A program made the position numbers and the translations under genes. Shown here in pieces: positions 1-12,700 of a stretch of 64,000 bases of DNA. The stretch is from Wuchereria bancrofti (lineage: Eukaryota > Nematoda > Chromadorea > Rhabditida > Onchocercidae). How positions within the stretch are numbered: position 1 is the first letter of the stretch; each line of letters begins with the position of its first letter. The DNA lies in contig SSBO01000003.1 in NCBI GenBank assembly GCA_005281725.1, positions 6,324,495 to 6,388,494 of the forward strand, given 5' to 3'. The notes under the pieces were generated by a model. That model had not been told where the DNA came from. It made no database searches and was given only the letters and a program-made list of their open reading frames with translations.

Positions 1-820
1 ATAAAGAAGAGGCAAAAATGAGAGATATCGAGTAAGCACTTTTTTCATGTGTTTTTTTTTTTTTGTTTGACTGAATCACCCCCTGTATTTGTTGTGTCAT
101 TTTGGGTTTACATGCATTAATTACAGATGGAAATAGCTGTCTTGATATAACCGATGTCTGATATAACGCCCTCGCTTATTTTAAAGTTTGAAGCGAATCG
201 AACTCTGGATTACTTTTTCTTTCTTTTATTGAGGCGGGATAGAAGAATGTTTTATAGGAGAATTATGTCGTGTCATCCTGATTGACTCTCAACAAAATCG
301 ATTTTTGTTTAATGAAGCATGACTTGTCACGTTAGATCATTTCACACCTCATACCTTTCTTTATGTTACAAGAATTTTTTTAGTTTTCTACTGATAGTAA
401 TGGTATAATTTGATAATAGAATAAGTTAGGATTATGGGATCTAGTTTTTTTCCGCTTTTTTCCTGATATAACACCCTCGCTTATTTTAAAATTTAAAGTA
501 AATCGTTAATGACAGTAACCTGTTTTGAGAAGGAATTTTACTTTTTGTAGTGTCATATAATTCTTTTCTCTTTCAGATGTCCAATTTGTATGATAGATTT
601 CGTTGATGGTGATCCGATTCGTTATTTGCCTTGTATGCATTGCTATCATAAGAATTGTGTGGATGACTGGTTGATGCGATCGTTTAGCTGTCCATCGTGC
701 ATGGAACCCGTTGACTCAGCCATGTTATCATCATTTACTGCACATACACTTACAGGTTTAGAATCACTGACTTGTTCTTCGGCTGCGTCTGGCATACATT
801 ACAGTTTGCCACCTTCATAA
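1..820 (+). CDS. RNF11: RNF11-like RING-H2 E3 ubiquitin ligase (3' part)
   Basis: Partial gene; its 5' end lies before the window. An exon ends at 31 (frame ...EEAKMRDI, donor GTAAGC), a 545-base intron follows, and the last exon is 577-820 with acceptor CTCTTTCAG. Joined, the frame gives CPICMIDFVDGDPIRYLPCM and continues through the HCYH, DDWLMRSF and CPSCMEPVD segments. This is a complete C3H2C3 RING-H2 finger and nearly matches the RNF11 C-terminus known from animals. RNF11 is a small membrane-associated E3/adaptor that works with HECT ligases in endocytic and signalling control. After the RING, this protein carries about 25 more residues (Ser/Thr-rich, ending LPPS) than the short vertebrate tail. 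The N-terminal myristoylation and PY-motif region is outside the window. Family assignment is firm; the function is inferred from the family. Confidence 0.9.
158..505 (+). repeat. Two copies of a 43-base element inside the RNF11 intron
   Basis: Bases 158-200 and 463-505 are direct copies of the same 43-base element, both starting CTGATATAACRCCCTCGC. By eye about 38 of 43 positions agree, and most differences are G to A. A shorter GATATAAC-like piece lies at about 143-151. The intron between the two RNF11 exons is otherwise AT-rich with no reading frame. The element could be an intra-intronic duplication or two copies of a dispersed repeat. Confidence 0.6.
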
Positions 821-3219
821 CTCATTCTTTTTTTTATCTTCATTTATAATATAATGTATTTTAGTTCCTTATCCCAGAAATTTAGATTGTTTTTCTTTCA
901 TATTCAGTGATATAGTTGAGAGCTGAGGATACTGAGAGTAGCTATCAGTTTACTGCAAATTAATATTGTGTGTTCAGTTAACGAATTTTTCTATCTTGTC
1001 TTTTATGTGTATTTCTGTATATGTAAATATCTTTATCTGTTTGTAAAAAATTTCCAACAAAGTTCAACCTCCGGTGAGCATCATTTGGCTGGGATTATGA
1101 CTCTTGGGGAATACCGGAAACAGTATTTTCCAACATTGCTATGGTACATAATTATCTGATAGTTTCCAGTTTCTAGAATGTTTTCTTATTCCATTTTTTT
1201 CTTCAGTGTATTGTCTTAGAGTCTGAATGAGCTAGAACATTCCTATGCTTTTCTCTCGCAAAAGAGTAATAAGTTATTTGCTTTACTTTTGTTTTAATAC
1301 ATTGCAGCTCTAAAGTTGAGCACTAGAATGTTAAGTTGGTCGTGCTGTATTAATCGTCTAAGCTCTCCGGTTTAATCCACTTGTCTAGATTGTTAGTGGT
1401 TCAGTTTTCCAGTCCTGACTAACCGATATATGACAATATCTCCTCATTCCGCTTGAATTTTCTGATACTGGGAAGACCCGAAAGCTTCAGACTAACAATT
1501 TGACATCTTCTGTCACTGGAACTTCTTAAGGGACAGTTTTACGGAACTGTCAACGACTATGAAAACCGCAAAGGAAGTAATAAATTTTAGCATTTATGAG
1601 GAAAAATTTGCATCACTGTTCATATCTTGAACTTTTTCGATTCCATGTTCTATTATTTTATATGCTTTCCACTCATCTTTCGGGTATAAATGACCGATCA
1701 TACAGTTTGCTCTTCTTCAGTTCATTGGCTTAGTCCCAATTTATCACTGGTTGTGACTATTTATGTTTTATAAGGTTGATTTTAATCCTCATCACTTTCT
1801 GAACCAATCGTCCATTGTCAGCATTTGTTTAACATCTGGAGTTTAAAGTTATGGTTTTGAAGTTTTTGTTTGAATTTACATTCCTGAAAAATAATTTTGT
1901 TACCATTTTCTCCTTTTCTTTTTCTTGATGATTCAAATAGGTGATTATACAAACTGACGATTTTTACTTTGGAGTTTCTCTTTGGTGAAGTTTCGTTTGA
2001 AAGTTCCTTTTTTCTCTCATTTACCCTCCTTTTGTTCTTTATAACTTTTCAGTGAGCTTCTTTGAGTCTGATGTGTTTTTGATGCTTGTAAATTATATGA
2101 ATATACTAATTTTGTGAAAAATTTTTTTTAGCTTATATGTAAATGTAAATATCACTGCTGCATACACTTCGCCGTTTTATAAATAAGTTTTGCTACGCAT
2201 TTTTCGTTTCGGATTTTAACTTTAACCAATTTTGAAAGATGAAAAGAAGTGATACGAGTCGGGCGGCACACATAAGGGAGGTCACTTTTCCTGGTTCTTG
2301 CTATTTGCCTATATATTTCTGGTCATTATTTCTCGGAAATTCTGTCATTGACTGGGTTCAAAAACATCCGACCTGGCGATCTGTGGATCACAAAATTAGG
2401 ATAATAGAAATTTGGCTGAATTCCGCTTTGAATATGTATGCATGTAACATGGGTGTTCATGGGAACAACTGAAGTTGCAGTAAGTCGGAAGGAAAGGAAA
2501 TGAAATCTTCGAGGTGAGAGTGTTCGAAGAAAAACGTGAACGCTTAAAGATGATTTCTCTTTTTCGTGTGCAGCTGTGCTTGAGGTAAGGGTACCGACCT
2601 TCAGCGATGAAAGTGATCTTAAGACAAAATTCAAACTAGTTAGGGTTGCGAGGATGAAGCAGACATGCTCTTCAGATTTTCTCTCACATCGTTCAACGAA
2701 TCTCGAAACTAGAACTTTAGTTTACACACATACACACACACATACACTCATATATACATATTTTTGTCTTAGATCCGCCACAGCTGCCATTTTTCCTTAT
2801 CGCTGAAGAAGTGTTTAGCGACACCACGAATATATAGATGACATTTTTTATCCCGAGATTTATCAGACAGCGGATAAAATATCCAATCTGTATTTGATTC
2901 ATGCTCTCCATTGAACCCACCATAAGCCTTCTTGAATAGTGATAATGAGATCGGATATGATTTAAAAATTTAAATTGAAGTTAAGTTGCATTCTTCAAGT
3001 TCATCCTCTGCCTATGGCAGATCAAATCATACGTTTATCTCTAATGCGATGTTAAACTATTTTTAACTCTTCCACCTTTTTCAATATCAGTACAATTCCA
3101 CTCAAATTTACTCATAATTTCAGTCTTAACTTAAAAGCGGTTTTCTTTAATATTTTAATTCGGAAATTCATTGTTTTGTTCAATTTAGAAATGAAGTAAC
3201 GGTTCATCCCTTTTTGCAG
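821..3219. other. Intergenic: RNF11 3' flank and copine 5' flank
   Basis: T-rich sequence without a convincing exon. Short open frames at 2239-2472 and 2326-2634 overlap on opposite strands and have no recognisable domain. An (AC)n/(CATA)n microsatellite lies at about 2724-2760. A TTTTTGCAG acceptor at 3211-3219, followed by an untranslated stretch up to the ATG at 3274, looks like the trans-splice or 5'UTR acceptor of the copine gene. Confidence 0.5.
2724..2760. repeat. (AC)n/(AT)n microsatellite
   Basis: Alternating CA/TA dinucleotides run for about 37 bases between RNF11 and the copine gene. Confidence 0.8.
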
Positions 3220-3273
3220 TATTTTCTGGAACACATTTTTGAAAGGATTGGCTAATAGTTATAGCAAGTATAT

Positions 3274-6200
3274 ATGGTTTTTTCGAAGGAATTAGGTTAC
3301 GATCCCGATGAATGGGAGGAATGTTCAGATTCGGAACAATTCATGCTGTTTGGTTTTACTACCAGAATGTTCCTTTCCCTTACTTCTGTTATCCTAACAG
3401 TTCTCTTTTTTTGGTTTCTTGAAGCTCGAAAACAGATTGACAAATTCCACGAAGCGGAAAATCTTTCACCAAAGGTAATTTAACAGAATGCTACTAAATA
3501 GTTTGCTATAAATATTTTTTCGAATTTCATATTTCCAACGGACACTCAATTTTACTTCATTTTCTAGCACTCCTAATCTTAATATTACAGAATATAGCTA
3601 ATGAAGAAATGGATAAGTTGGAAACCGTGAAGGAAAAAATGGGAAAATTGAAGCAAGCCGAAGCAAATTTTAGCAAGTTTGTTTTTGCAAAAAAAAAAAA
3701 TCATAAATCAGAAATATGGTGGCGAGAATATTGATAAAGAGAATTGTTGCTGCTAAAAATGGTCGTTTTCAAACAATTTTTGAAAATCTTTATTATTATC
3801 TTTTAGGGAGGAAACGGAAGCACTGGAAGAATGGCAACGTGAAGTAGCACGGATGGAGAAATTACGGTTGCAGGATTTAGTTGAACATGTAATAGATGCA
3901 TCCGGTACGATGTCCGAAATTGAAACAGAATCCCAACTCATTGATCGTTTCCTACCTGCTGATTGCATATCAGTGGAAACAAATAGCGCGGAAATGGAGC
4001 AGTTTCAGCAGCTTCGAAGGTTGTTGTTTTGCAAAAACAAGAAATTAATTTTTAATATCAGAAAAAGATGTTGTAAAGAATAAAAAAAGCAAAGCACTGT
4101 ATACGATGATTTGCTTGGAATTCCAAAAAAAAAAAAAAAAAACAGGAAAGGAAGTAAAATTCGTTAACACTGAAAAAAGTCACTTTTTCATTTTTTTCAT
4201 TAAAAATTTGAACCTGACTATTAATCAAAGATCAGAGAATATCTGGCAAAGAAGGAAATTAAGCGAAAGGAATTATTTGGTCCAAAGAGAGGGAGATCTT
4301 GCTTTTTCGCATTTTATTAGGCAACATTTTTGTAGGACAATAGACCAAACGCCTTCAGCGATAGCATCAAATAAATTTGCTACTGAAGCTGCAGTTCATT
4401 CGGCACCGTACACAGAAGATGTTGTTGCCAGTATACAGGTTCATTTTTCGTACTGAAGAAAATTTTAGTCACTTTTTCACTTAATCTATTGGTTTTACCG
4501 ATTCAGTTTGAATAACATTCATGATTTCAGGATGCGGCAAACACTATTGTAACAGGTAGCGAACGAGGAAATGGGTTAATTTTCTGAATTTTTTAGAATC
4601 AATTTTTGCCATATTTAGCTTGAAAAGCTTTTTAAACTGAAAACTTGCAGGAGTGGTAGCAGTACAAATGGTTGGGAAGCTCCCACTCAATCGGTAACTC
4701 TTGGATATTTTCTGAGTATGTATGCAAGGTGATTGCAACCTTGTTTGAGGTTTTTAGGACTTTGAAGTTGCAATTTTGCAGCAAATATTTATTGTTTTAT
4801 TTGAAAATATTTTTTTCAAAAAAGCTTGAATTGTTTGAGTTAATAACAAATGTAGCATATTTGCCATAAATTTTAATTCTTAGTTCTAATATTAACATTT
4901 TTCGACCTTATTCTAATATTCAAATTTGATAAAATGGCCTTAACAGATGTCATTTCATGCTTTATGAAATTCAGTTGACTTTTATGAAGACTGATAAGTG
5001 AAATGAAGTTAATAATTGGTATAGGTATGAAAAGTGCAAAGAGCAGTCAAGATATATGTATTCATATTCAGGAATTTTTTGTCGAACGAGTTCAAGAATT
5101 TATTTATAAACCGAGCGATACTGAAGTGACTAATGTATTGGTGCAGGATATTCCAACATCGATGGAAAACGATGATGATTTCGTCAAAGTTTATAAGGAT
5201 GAGCTACAAAAAAATGATAATGAAATGTTGCTAGAGCAGATCGTTGAACCGAATAGACAAACAAGTGGCACATTAAAATTAGCTCTTCCTGATACTACTA
5301 CTATTCAGAAAATACTAGAGCAAAAACAAGAACCAGTGATAACTGAGTTATCATCTGATCAATTATCTGTTGTAGTGACTGCAGCAGATTACAATTTTCA
5401 AGAAAATCAACAGCAAGTAGGTTTAGAATATGACGTATGCCTTTTGGCTTTGTTTTACTCAAATTTAAGGTTTTAGAAATTCAATATATCGTAAAATTGA
5501 TAATTTAAACTTCACAGGAGCTATCATGGAAACCTGATAAGAAGATTTTCTAGTTTATTCTAACAACACCAACAGAATTGGTTGAAACCGAAAGGACATG
5601 TGCATCAACCGATAGAAACAAGATGAACATAGATGGAAAGCTTGCAGCCCACGTCACAACTTCGACCACAGAACATCAACCACTTACAGAAGAAGAGTGT
5701 AGACGGTTAGTAGAGGCGGAAATGTACATACAAGATGCCATCGAATATGTAGCCAGTGAGATTCGTCCCGAAGTACCCAGTGGCTTCATAGTTGAAGAGG
5801 AGATGCTAAATAATACAGGTGGAAATGGTAGTGTTATCGGTGCTCCTACTGTACAACAGCTACCTGCTTCTCCGGAAGCCACGAGTCAGATGTTCAGGAC
5901 CAATGAAGTTAATATTTCACTGTTTATTTGCTTTAGATAATCAGATCTTCTTTCAATAAATGTTAACGACAATGTAATAAGCAATTTCTTTTATTCATTC
6001 CTTATTGTTTTGTAGGAATTGTTTGTTAAGTCCTTTTTATAAATTAGATCTTAATTTTAATCAATTTCAAATTGATTTTGAAGCACAGTTTAAGATATTT
6101 GAAAAGGTAGAAGAACCGGTAGAAATTGATGATGCGATGACATATGCTCCCGAGATACAGTCCATTGAAATCCCACCCGATGAAGCAAGTGTTAATAGTG

Positions 6201-8625
6201 AAAATTTATTGGATTATTTCGATCAAGTTGCTGCAGAATGCACTGATGTTTTCTTTTTTTTTTTGTTTTACCTTTTGACTTAAAAAATTTATTTTCTTTT
6301 TTAAGAGAGAACATGAATTGTTGTAAGTTAAAAATTCCTTCAAAAAGAAAATTAGATATATTATCAATAAAAATGGATTTTACTTGTAATACATTTTTAT
6401 TTGCAGTTCTCAATACCACAACCAACGAGAGCTGCTGGAAATGTACCACTCACAAAACCAGTGGAAACATCGCAATCAGCATCTTTACTAAGAAGCTCAA
6501 GGAGTTTTACATCAAGCGGAAGTCAACCACCACGGGTATTAGCCATATAAAAGTGTACAGAAATCATTTATCTGAATATTAGTCATGTAAGAGTAATTAA
6601 ATGAAGAATTCACAAAAGATCCGCTTTTTGTTATAAATAAAATCGTACTGATTTTGATGCCTGATGTAATTGGAATTTGATTATTGTGGTCATGAAGACT
6701 AGACAAACAAAATTGAAGGAATAATGAGGTAGACTAATTGAGTATTAGTTGGGCAATCCCTACCGAATCCAAGTATTGAAATTTCCGAAAGCATTTCAGA
6801 TGAGGAAACGGAGTTCATTGTTAAATGTGCTGGGTGTAACAAGTATGCAAGAGATGTTGCTAGCTCTAACATCACTTGAAGATCTGTCAAATGCTATGCG
6901 TAAAGCTGGTCTACAATCCACAAATTTGATTTTTGGTAAAAGCTCTAATTTTTAAATGAAAATTCTGCTCTACTACTGAATAAACTCCCGTATTTAAGTA
7001 ATCTTTCAATATTTAGGAAGTTTACAGTAAGTTTTTAATTTTTTCAGAAATCCAACTTTCCTGTAACTAGTCTTAGTGTTAAATAAGGAGTAATGACGTC
7101 ATCATCAAGTTCAGGTATTGACTATACGGCTAGCAATAAGTACCAAGGTGAACGGTGCTTTCAAGGCCGATCTTTACATTCTATAGATGCTTTTAAAGAA
7201 AATCCTTATCAACAGGTACGTAAATATACAAATTACGTATGATAGGAAAACGCATTTTTTTTGACTACTAATTTTGAATTTTAATAAATTATTAATCTTC
7301 ACATCAGTTACGAAAATTGCTAATACTTGATTAGCTTATTTGATTACTTGATAGGCTTCTAATATGTAGAAATAGTAATTTATACAGAACCGAAAAATGT
7401 TTAGGTAATTAAAATTATGGGACGGATACTGGCACCGTTTGCTACATCTGGTTTTATACCAGCTTATGGTTTTGGGGATGTGAAAACTAGTGATTGGTCG
7501 GTGTTCAAGCTGAAACCTGAAGGCGAATGCAAAGATCTCGATGAATTGCTGCAGTAATTTGACGTTTTGAATATTTCTCTACCTTGAAATTTTCGGACAT
7601 CTTGAGTCAGAATCAGAAACATCCATAGCATCGCCCTAAAGCCCAATCTTTGTGAGAGTAATTGTGTTTTATATTTCCAAAAATATTCAAATCATTAAAA
7701 GAAGGATTCTAGTATGATTAGCTACCAGAATTCCCAAAAGTGTTGGAGTACTTCATTCCTTAAATCCATTCTGCAATTTAACAACTATCTTTGAAGGGTA
7801 TATGATACAGTCACTCCAACAATAAGTTTAAGTGGTCCAACAAATTTCGCTCCGCTGATTTATGAAGCCATAGAGATTTGCGAAAAAGTCCAAAATGTTC
7901 GTCTTCTTGATTGTTGCATTTTTATCGTAGAACAGGAAAGTCAATTTTGGGAACATTTCAGAAGTATTTTTCCAAGAATTCTTAAATTTTAATTCTGAAA
8001 TCATTTATCTTAAATGAATATAAAATTATGCATCAAATTTAGCCAATTAACTTCTATCATGTATAATTTCAGCGGTTTTAATGATTGGGTAGAAATGATC
8101 TTTAATCACTTAATCGTTGTTTATAGCTAGATGTTGAGACAGGGAAGCATTCTATTCAAAAGTCTGTTTGCAGTATCATATATTAGTAATAGTAGCAGAT
8201 GGACAAGTAACGAACGAAAAGGCGACTCGGAAAGCAATTGTACGAGCATGTCAATACCCACTGTCAATTATCGTTGTTGGTGTTGGTGATGGACCTTGGG
8301 ACATGATGAAGGTTCGTGTATTCACTGTACTGAAAATTTATTCTATTTTTTAACTTCTAAGTTTTATTCAAGTCCGCATAGACTCAATAAATTTGCAAAC
8401 TCCGAGTGCTAATTTCAGGTATTTGATGAATCTTTACCCAGAAGACCTTGGGATAACTTCCACTTTGTTGAATTTCATGAAGTGATGCAAAAAGCTGATA
8501 GCATCGATTCGGGTGAACTCTCATTCGCAGTACAATCGCTGTTAGAAATACCAGACCAGTATAACATAGTCCGTCAACTGGGATTACTACGATCGGTGTC
8601 ACCAATACCCGAACATAGCCCATAG
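3274..8625 (+). CDS. Transmembrane copine-domain protein (CPNA-1 class)
   Basis: Multi-exon gene. The ATG at 3274 follows a probable trans-splice acceptor at 3219. Firm exons: 3274-3474, 3591-3676, 3807-4019, 6407-6535, 6800-6935, 7115-7215, 7405-7553, 7797-7896, 8174-8311, 8419-8625. Likely: 4231-4438, 5072-5416, 5554-5907, 6089-6247. Short exons near 4531-4555 and 4651-4693 are uncertain because their phases do not close. Exon 1 encodes a hydrophobic segment (about residues 33-48, [16 protein letters not shown]) followed by charged coiled-coil exons. The middle is acidic and low in complexity. From 6850 to the stop is a full copine/von Willebrand A-like domain: [12 protein letters not shown] (MIDAS-type DxTxS), [66 protein letters not shown]. 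No C2 domains were seen, so it is an atypical copine. The architecture recalls C. elegans CPNA-1, a membrane-anchored protein of muscle integrin adhesions. The role here is inferred from that resemblance. Confidence 0.85.
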
Positions 8626-9781
8626 CTGATTGAGAAACTTTCGATATAAGTTATCGTCATTATGCAATTTCTCTTCCATGTTAGACCTACAAATACTTTA
8701 CAGCTTTACTTCGTTTATTTCAAATGTTTTTACTGTGTACAGTTGAGTGATTTGTGATTTTTTTTGTGACCCACATAGTATTCGATTGCCAGTAGAGTAT
8801 ATTTATAAAACTACCAGAGATATCCTCATGTTCCTTAATTATCGTCAATCTTCTTAATGGTCAACTTTTCCTAATGGCCACATTTCGCACCTAGGTCTTA
8901 TTTCACGAAGTGAAGTGAAATTTGCACGCTTTTTATCACAGTAATGAAGGACTTGCAATCATCTAAACAGTTCCAATTAGTTTCGATTACTTTATGCGAA
9001 ACAGATGATATAAAAGAACTTAGTTATTGTGATGTGAGACGTAAACCTCTGAAAGACCTCTGATGGCATTTTTTGCATTTCTAGATTCATCATTTGCTGA
9101 AAATTACATCAAAGCACATTTACTATAACAGCATACAACAAAATAAAATTGAAGAGTTAATAAAATAAAAGTGAAAGTAACAATGTAAAGAATGACATGA
9201 ATTGTGTAGAATGCAAATGTCTCATCACTTGGCTCCCCTAAGAAATCTTCATACTCTGGTATTACGAGCAAAGAAAATAATCAAAACATAAATAAATAAC
9301 AAAAAGGAAAGAATGGGATAAATGTACTGCAATTATTCTCACATAAATATGTGAACAGCACATTAATTTCATGTGGTGTTGAATGTTGGAGGGATTTATT
9401 TTCATTTTCCATTACCGTGATTTTCTATATTTCTTGGCACTGGAAGTGAGAGAAATAATGATTACCAAATAATACATCAGAATTAAAGACGGGGAAGCGC
9501 TCTCCAGATTATCACAAGGGTGCATGATATAGCTTAATAATTATAAACTTTTTTAATTACTTTTTTAATCATATCATTATATTAAATATGCTGGTATTCT
9601 ATCAGCAAACAATTCCTAGCAATTACATGAAACAAGTTAAAAGAATTTCTTTTGAAATTTCGAAAAACAGAAGAAGGTGAAATGGATAAGTTCTCTCTCA
9701 ACTGTATTAAATCATTCTCAAATTTTACGAAGTGAAAAAAAAACAACTGTAGAAGTGATGCAGTTCAAACCATGCGGAAAT
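8626..9781. other. Convergent intergenic region
   Basis: Lies between the stop codons of the copine gene (+) and the ACAP gene (-), and presumably holds both 3'UTRs. AT-rich; no open frame with a recognisable product and no RNA gene seen. Confidence 0.5.
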
Positions 9782-12700
9782 TTATCGAAGCGAAGGATCA
9801 ACTTTGCGACTGATATCTTGCATCACGTCATCTACAGTTTCGTCCATTGGATTATTGAATTCATCGCAAAATTCATCGCGCATTTCTTGCACTCGCAGTC
9901 TATTGTAATAACAATAATAAAGCAACATGGTGACTACAACCTCACTGCTAAAATTACAATAAGTCGAGAAGATCAGTAAATGATTGAGTCATCTTCTTAA
10001 GATATCGCGAAGTTTCGAGGGTTTCGAATCCAGTAAATGACAATTAATGCCATATTAGTGGTTTGATCAACAACAGTTTCAAAGACTTAAAAGAAATGAA
10101 CAAATTCATTGTATTCTCATCGCTGCAACGTTGACCATTGACGATAAGTACCGATAAGTAAATAACGTTAAGTGCTTACAGTGTCACAATATCCGCATGT
10201 TTGCCTTCAATTGCTAAATCCAAAGGTGTTTCATTTAATCGATTCCTCAAGCGCTGATCAGCCCCACGTTTCATTAATTGACAAACGATTCTGCAGATCA
10301 AAACTTCTTACTAGTAGTTAAATGTTTAATGTATTTGAAGGATATTTTTCTATAATACTGAAAAAGAACAACTCACAGTGTGCATGCCTTCGATGCCGCT
10401 ATATGAAGCGCAGTGTTAAGAGATGAATCAAGAGCATTCACTTTTACACCATTTAACAGGAGAAATTCCACCGCTACACTTTGATCCTAAACTCAAAGCA
10501 AATCTCGAAATTTCTAAAAAAGATGGCATACAAAGATACTTGATGAGACAATATAGCAATACATTTATTGCTATAGTCTTCAAAGGATCTGTTCAGAGAA
10601 ATGCAAGGGAGCAAAGAGTAACAAGAACATCAGGACTGGAAAAACATCAAAATAGGATAAGAAATATATGTCGGCTAATAATCTGAAACAAGCATGAAGT
10701 GTACAGTATTTCAACTTACATGTTCTATGGCAATATGCAATGCTGTTGTGTCATTGAGAGAAGTATTAACATCGAAACCTTCTGCGATAAGTCGACATAA
10801 TTCTAAAGTATCGCCCGTTGTTGCAGCAAGCACAGCTCGGTTATTATGATTAGCGTCACTTACTACAAAAGATGAAAATTCAAAATCATTATCCATACAA
10901 AGAACAACTCTGTAAAGTAAAGGAAACTTACATTTATCACATGCTATATTCAAATTTGAGTCAGATCCACATGCAGAAATCTTTTTTCCGCCATCTGAAA
11001 GAAAAGTACTAAATATTCTGCTTCCTGAAATCTAAATCTTTTAAATTCTACAAAAAATTATAGATAAAATAATGCTAGCATAGAAAGCATCATGTGATGA
11101 TTTATGAGGCCATCCTGACATAGTACTTCTATAAAAACATAGCAAAATTTTTTAGCGCTGATAAAAATATATCAAAAGATAAAACAACGTTTTTTCTTGA
11201 AATTTCATCTTAAGCCATTTTATAACTAATATCGAAAACAAAGTACTGGAAGAACCTTTGGTCGGAATTCCAATGGGTTTCCATCCTGTGTCAGAAAAAT
11301 ACCCAGTTAACTGTTCTTGTTCATTATTAAAATATGGTAATGGTTCTGATAAACAACGACGGACTGAAGAAACTCGATTTGAGGACGAATGATGTACTGC
11401 TAAAGTAAAAAGATCCTCTCAATTTTGTGTTAAGCAAATTTCATTTCTCGCTAATAAAAATTCAATTCACAATTTTTCTGTAAATCACGACTGTAGAAAT
11501 TTATAAACTCCAATTTTACGATGAAACCTTTTGAACGTTTGATAGCAGATTCCCTTGCTCTTTCGCTGCATTTTCTTACAAATCGTCTTTCAATGTATTT
11601 AGCTCTGATCCATGCCTCCCGCACTGGTCTGAAATTATTTAACATGAATAGGTTCCGCTTCTAACAGTTTGTTATTTATCTCGTAGTAGCATAAGTATGA
11701 AGAAACTTCCACTCTGGAATATACATCGCAAGAACGCTTAATACTTTAAGGTATATATACCATTTTAAAACAAAATGTACAACCATTTACAACGATATAA
11801 CTGTTTAGAAACACTGTATTGGTTTAAATTTATACTATAAGAAAATGCTTTATTTTAAATTAAAATGTGAAATATTAAAATGTGAAATACCTTGCAGAAG
11901 TAGCAACAGGACGCGGTGGGATTACTTTCACCGAAGGAATATGAGCAAGATAAATCGAGTTTACCGCACGATTTCCCAACGCTAACAATACCTTTTTCTG
12001 TTCCGGTTCCAACGTATCCATTATCAAAGAACGAACTTTCGAAACTTGTACACCAAAGCTTCGGTGTATACCACAGCATTCAATACATAATAAAACCTAA
12101 ATCAAACAAGCAAACTTATTCACTAATTAAATTGCAAACAAACATGTTAGGGAGTTTTTCCAAGAGCAAAGGAAGTAATTACGAATCAGCGTAATTTGTT
12201 TTCCATAAATTTATTGCTCTCGAATTTTTTCACTTGAGTCATATACGACCGTTTAGATTTCAGTTTAATGGTGACTGCCTCAGAATCAAATTTAAAGAAA
12301 GAAAAAAGTTGTTTAGTGTATTACAATGGTATGCACTATGAAATTGTATTATAAACACTACCTTAAGCTGTTTCATATACATTTTATAAATGTTTTGATC
12401 CTTAAGCATAGCAAACGAATTAAAGTGAAGCCGAAGTTCTAGAATCAAACGGCTGCCTTTATTATCTACCTCGACAAAACGACACTACGTAATACAAACT
12501 ATATATTAAAATTTCTTAAAAATTTAAAAACAGCATTATGTGTGAAATATACAAAATAATTCTAACGAGGAATGGTAAATTAGTTTAAATACCAGTGAAC
12601 TTACACCAAGATTGATACTAGCCCATTTTGGAGATTCAACACAACAGTCAGCACAAACATCATTGCCTGGAATTCGTCTTAGTTCAGCCAATAATGTTTC

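Noticed and set aside
2239..2634. Overlapping opposite-strand open frames
   Set aside because: No domain, no splice context, and both cannot be coding; likely chance in intergenic DNA.
9920..10040. tRNA-like GGTTTCGAATCC motif
   Set aside because: The surrounding sequence does not fold into acceptor, D and anticodon arms; the T-loop match alone is not enough.
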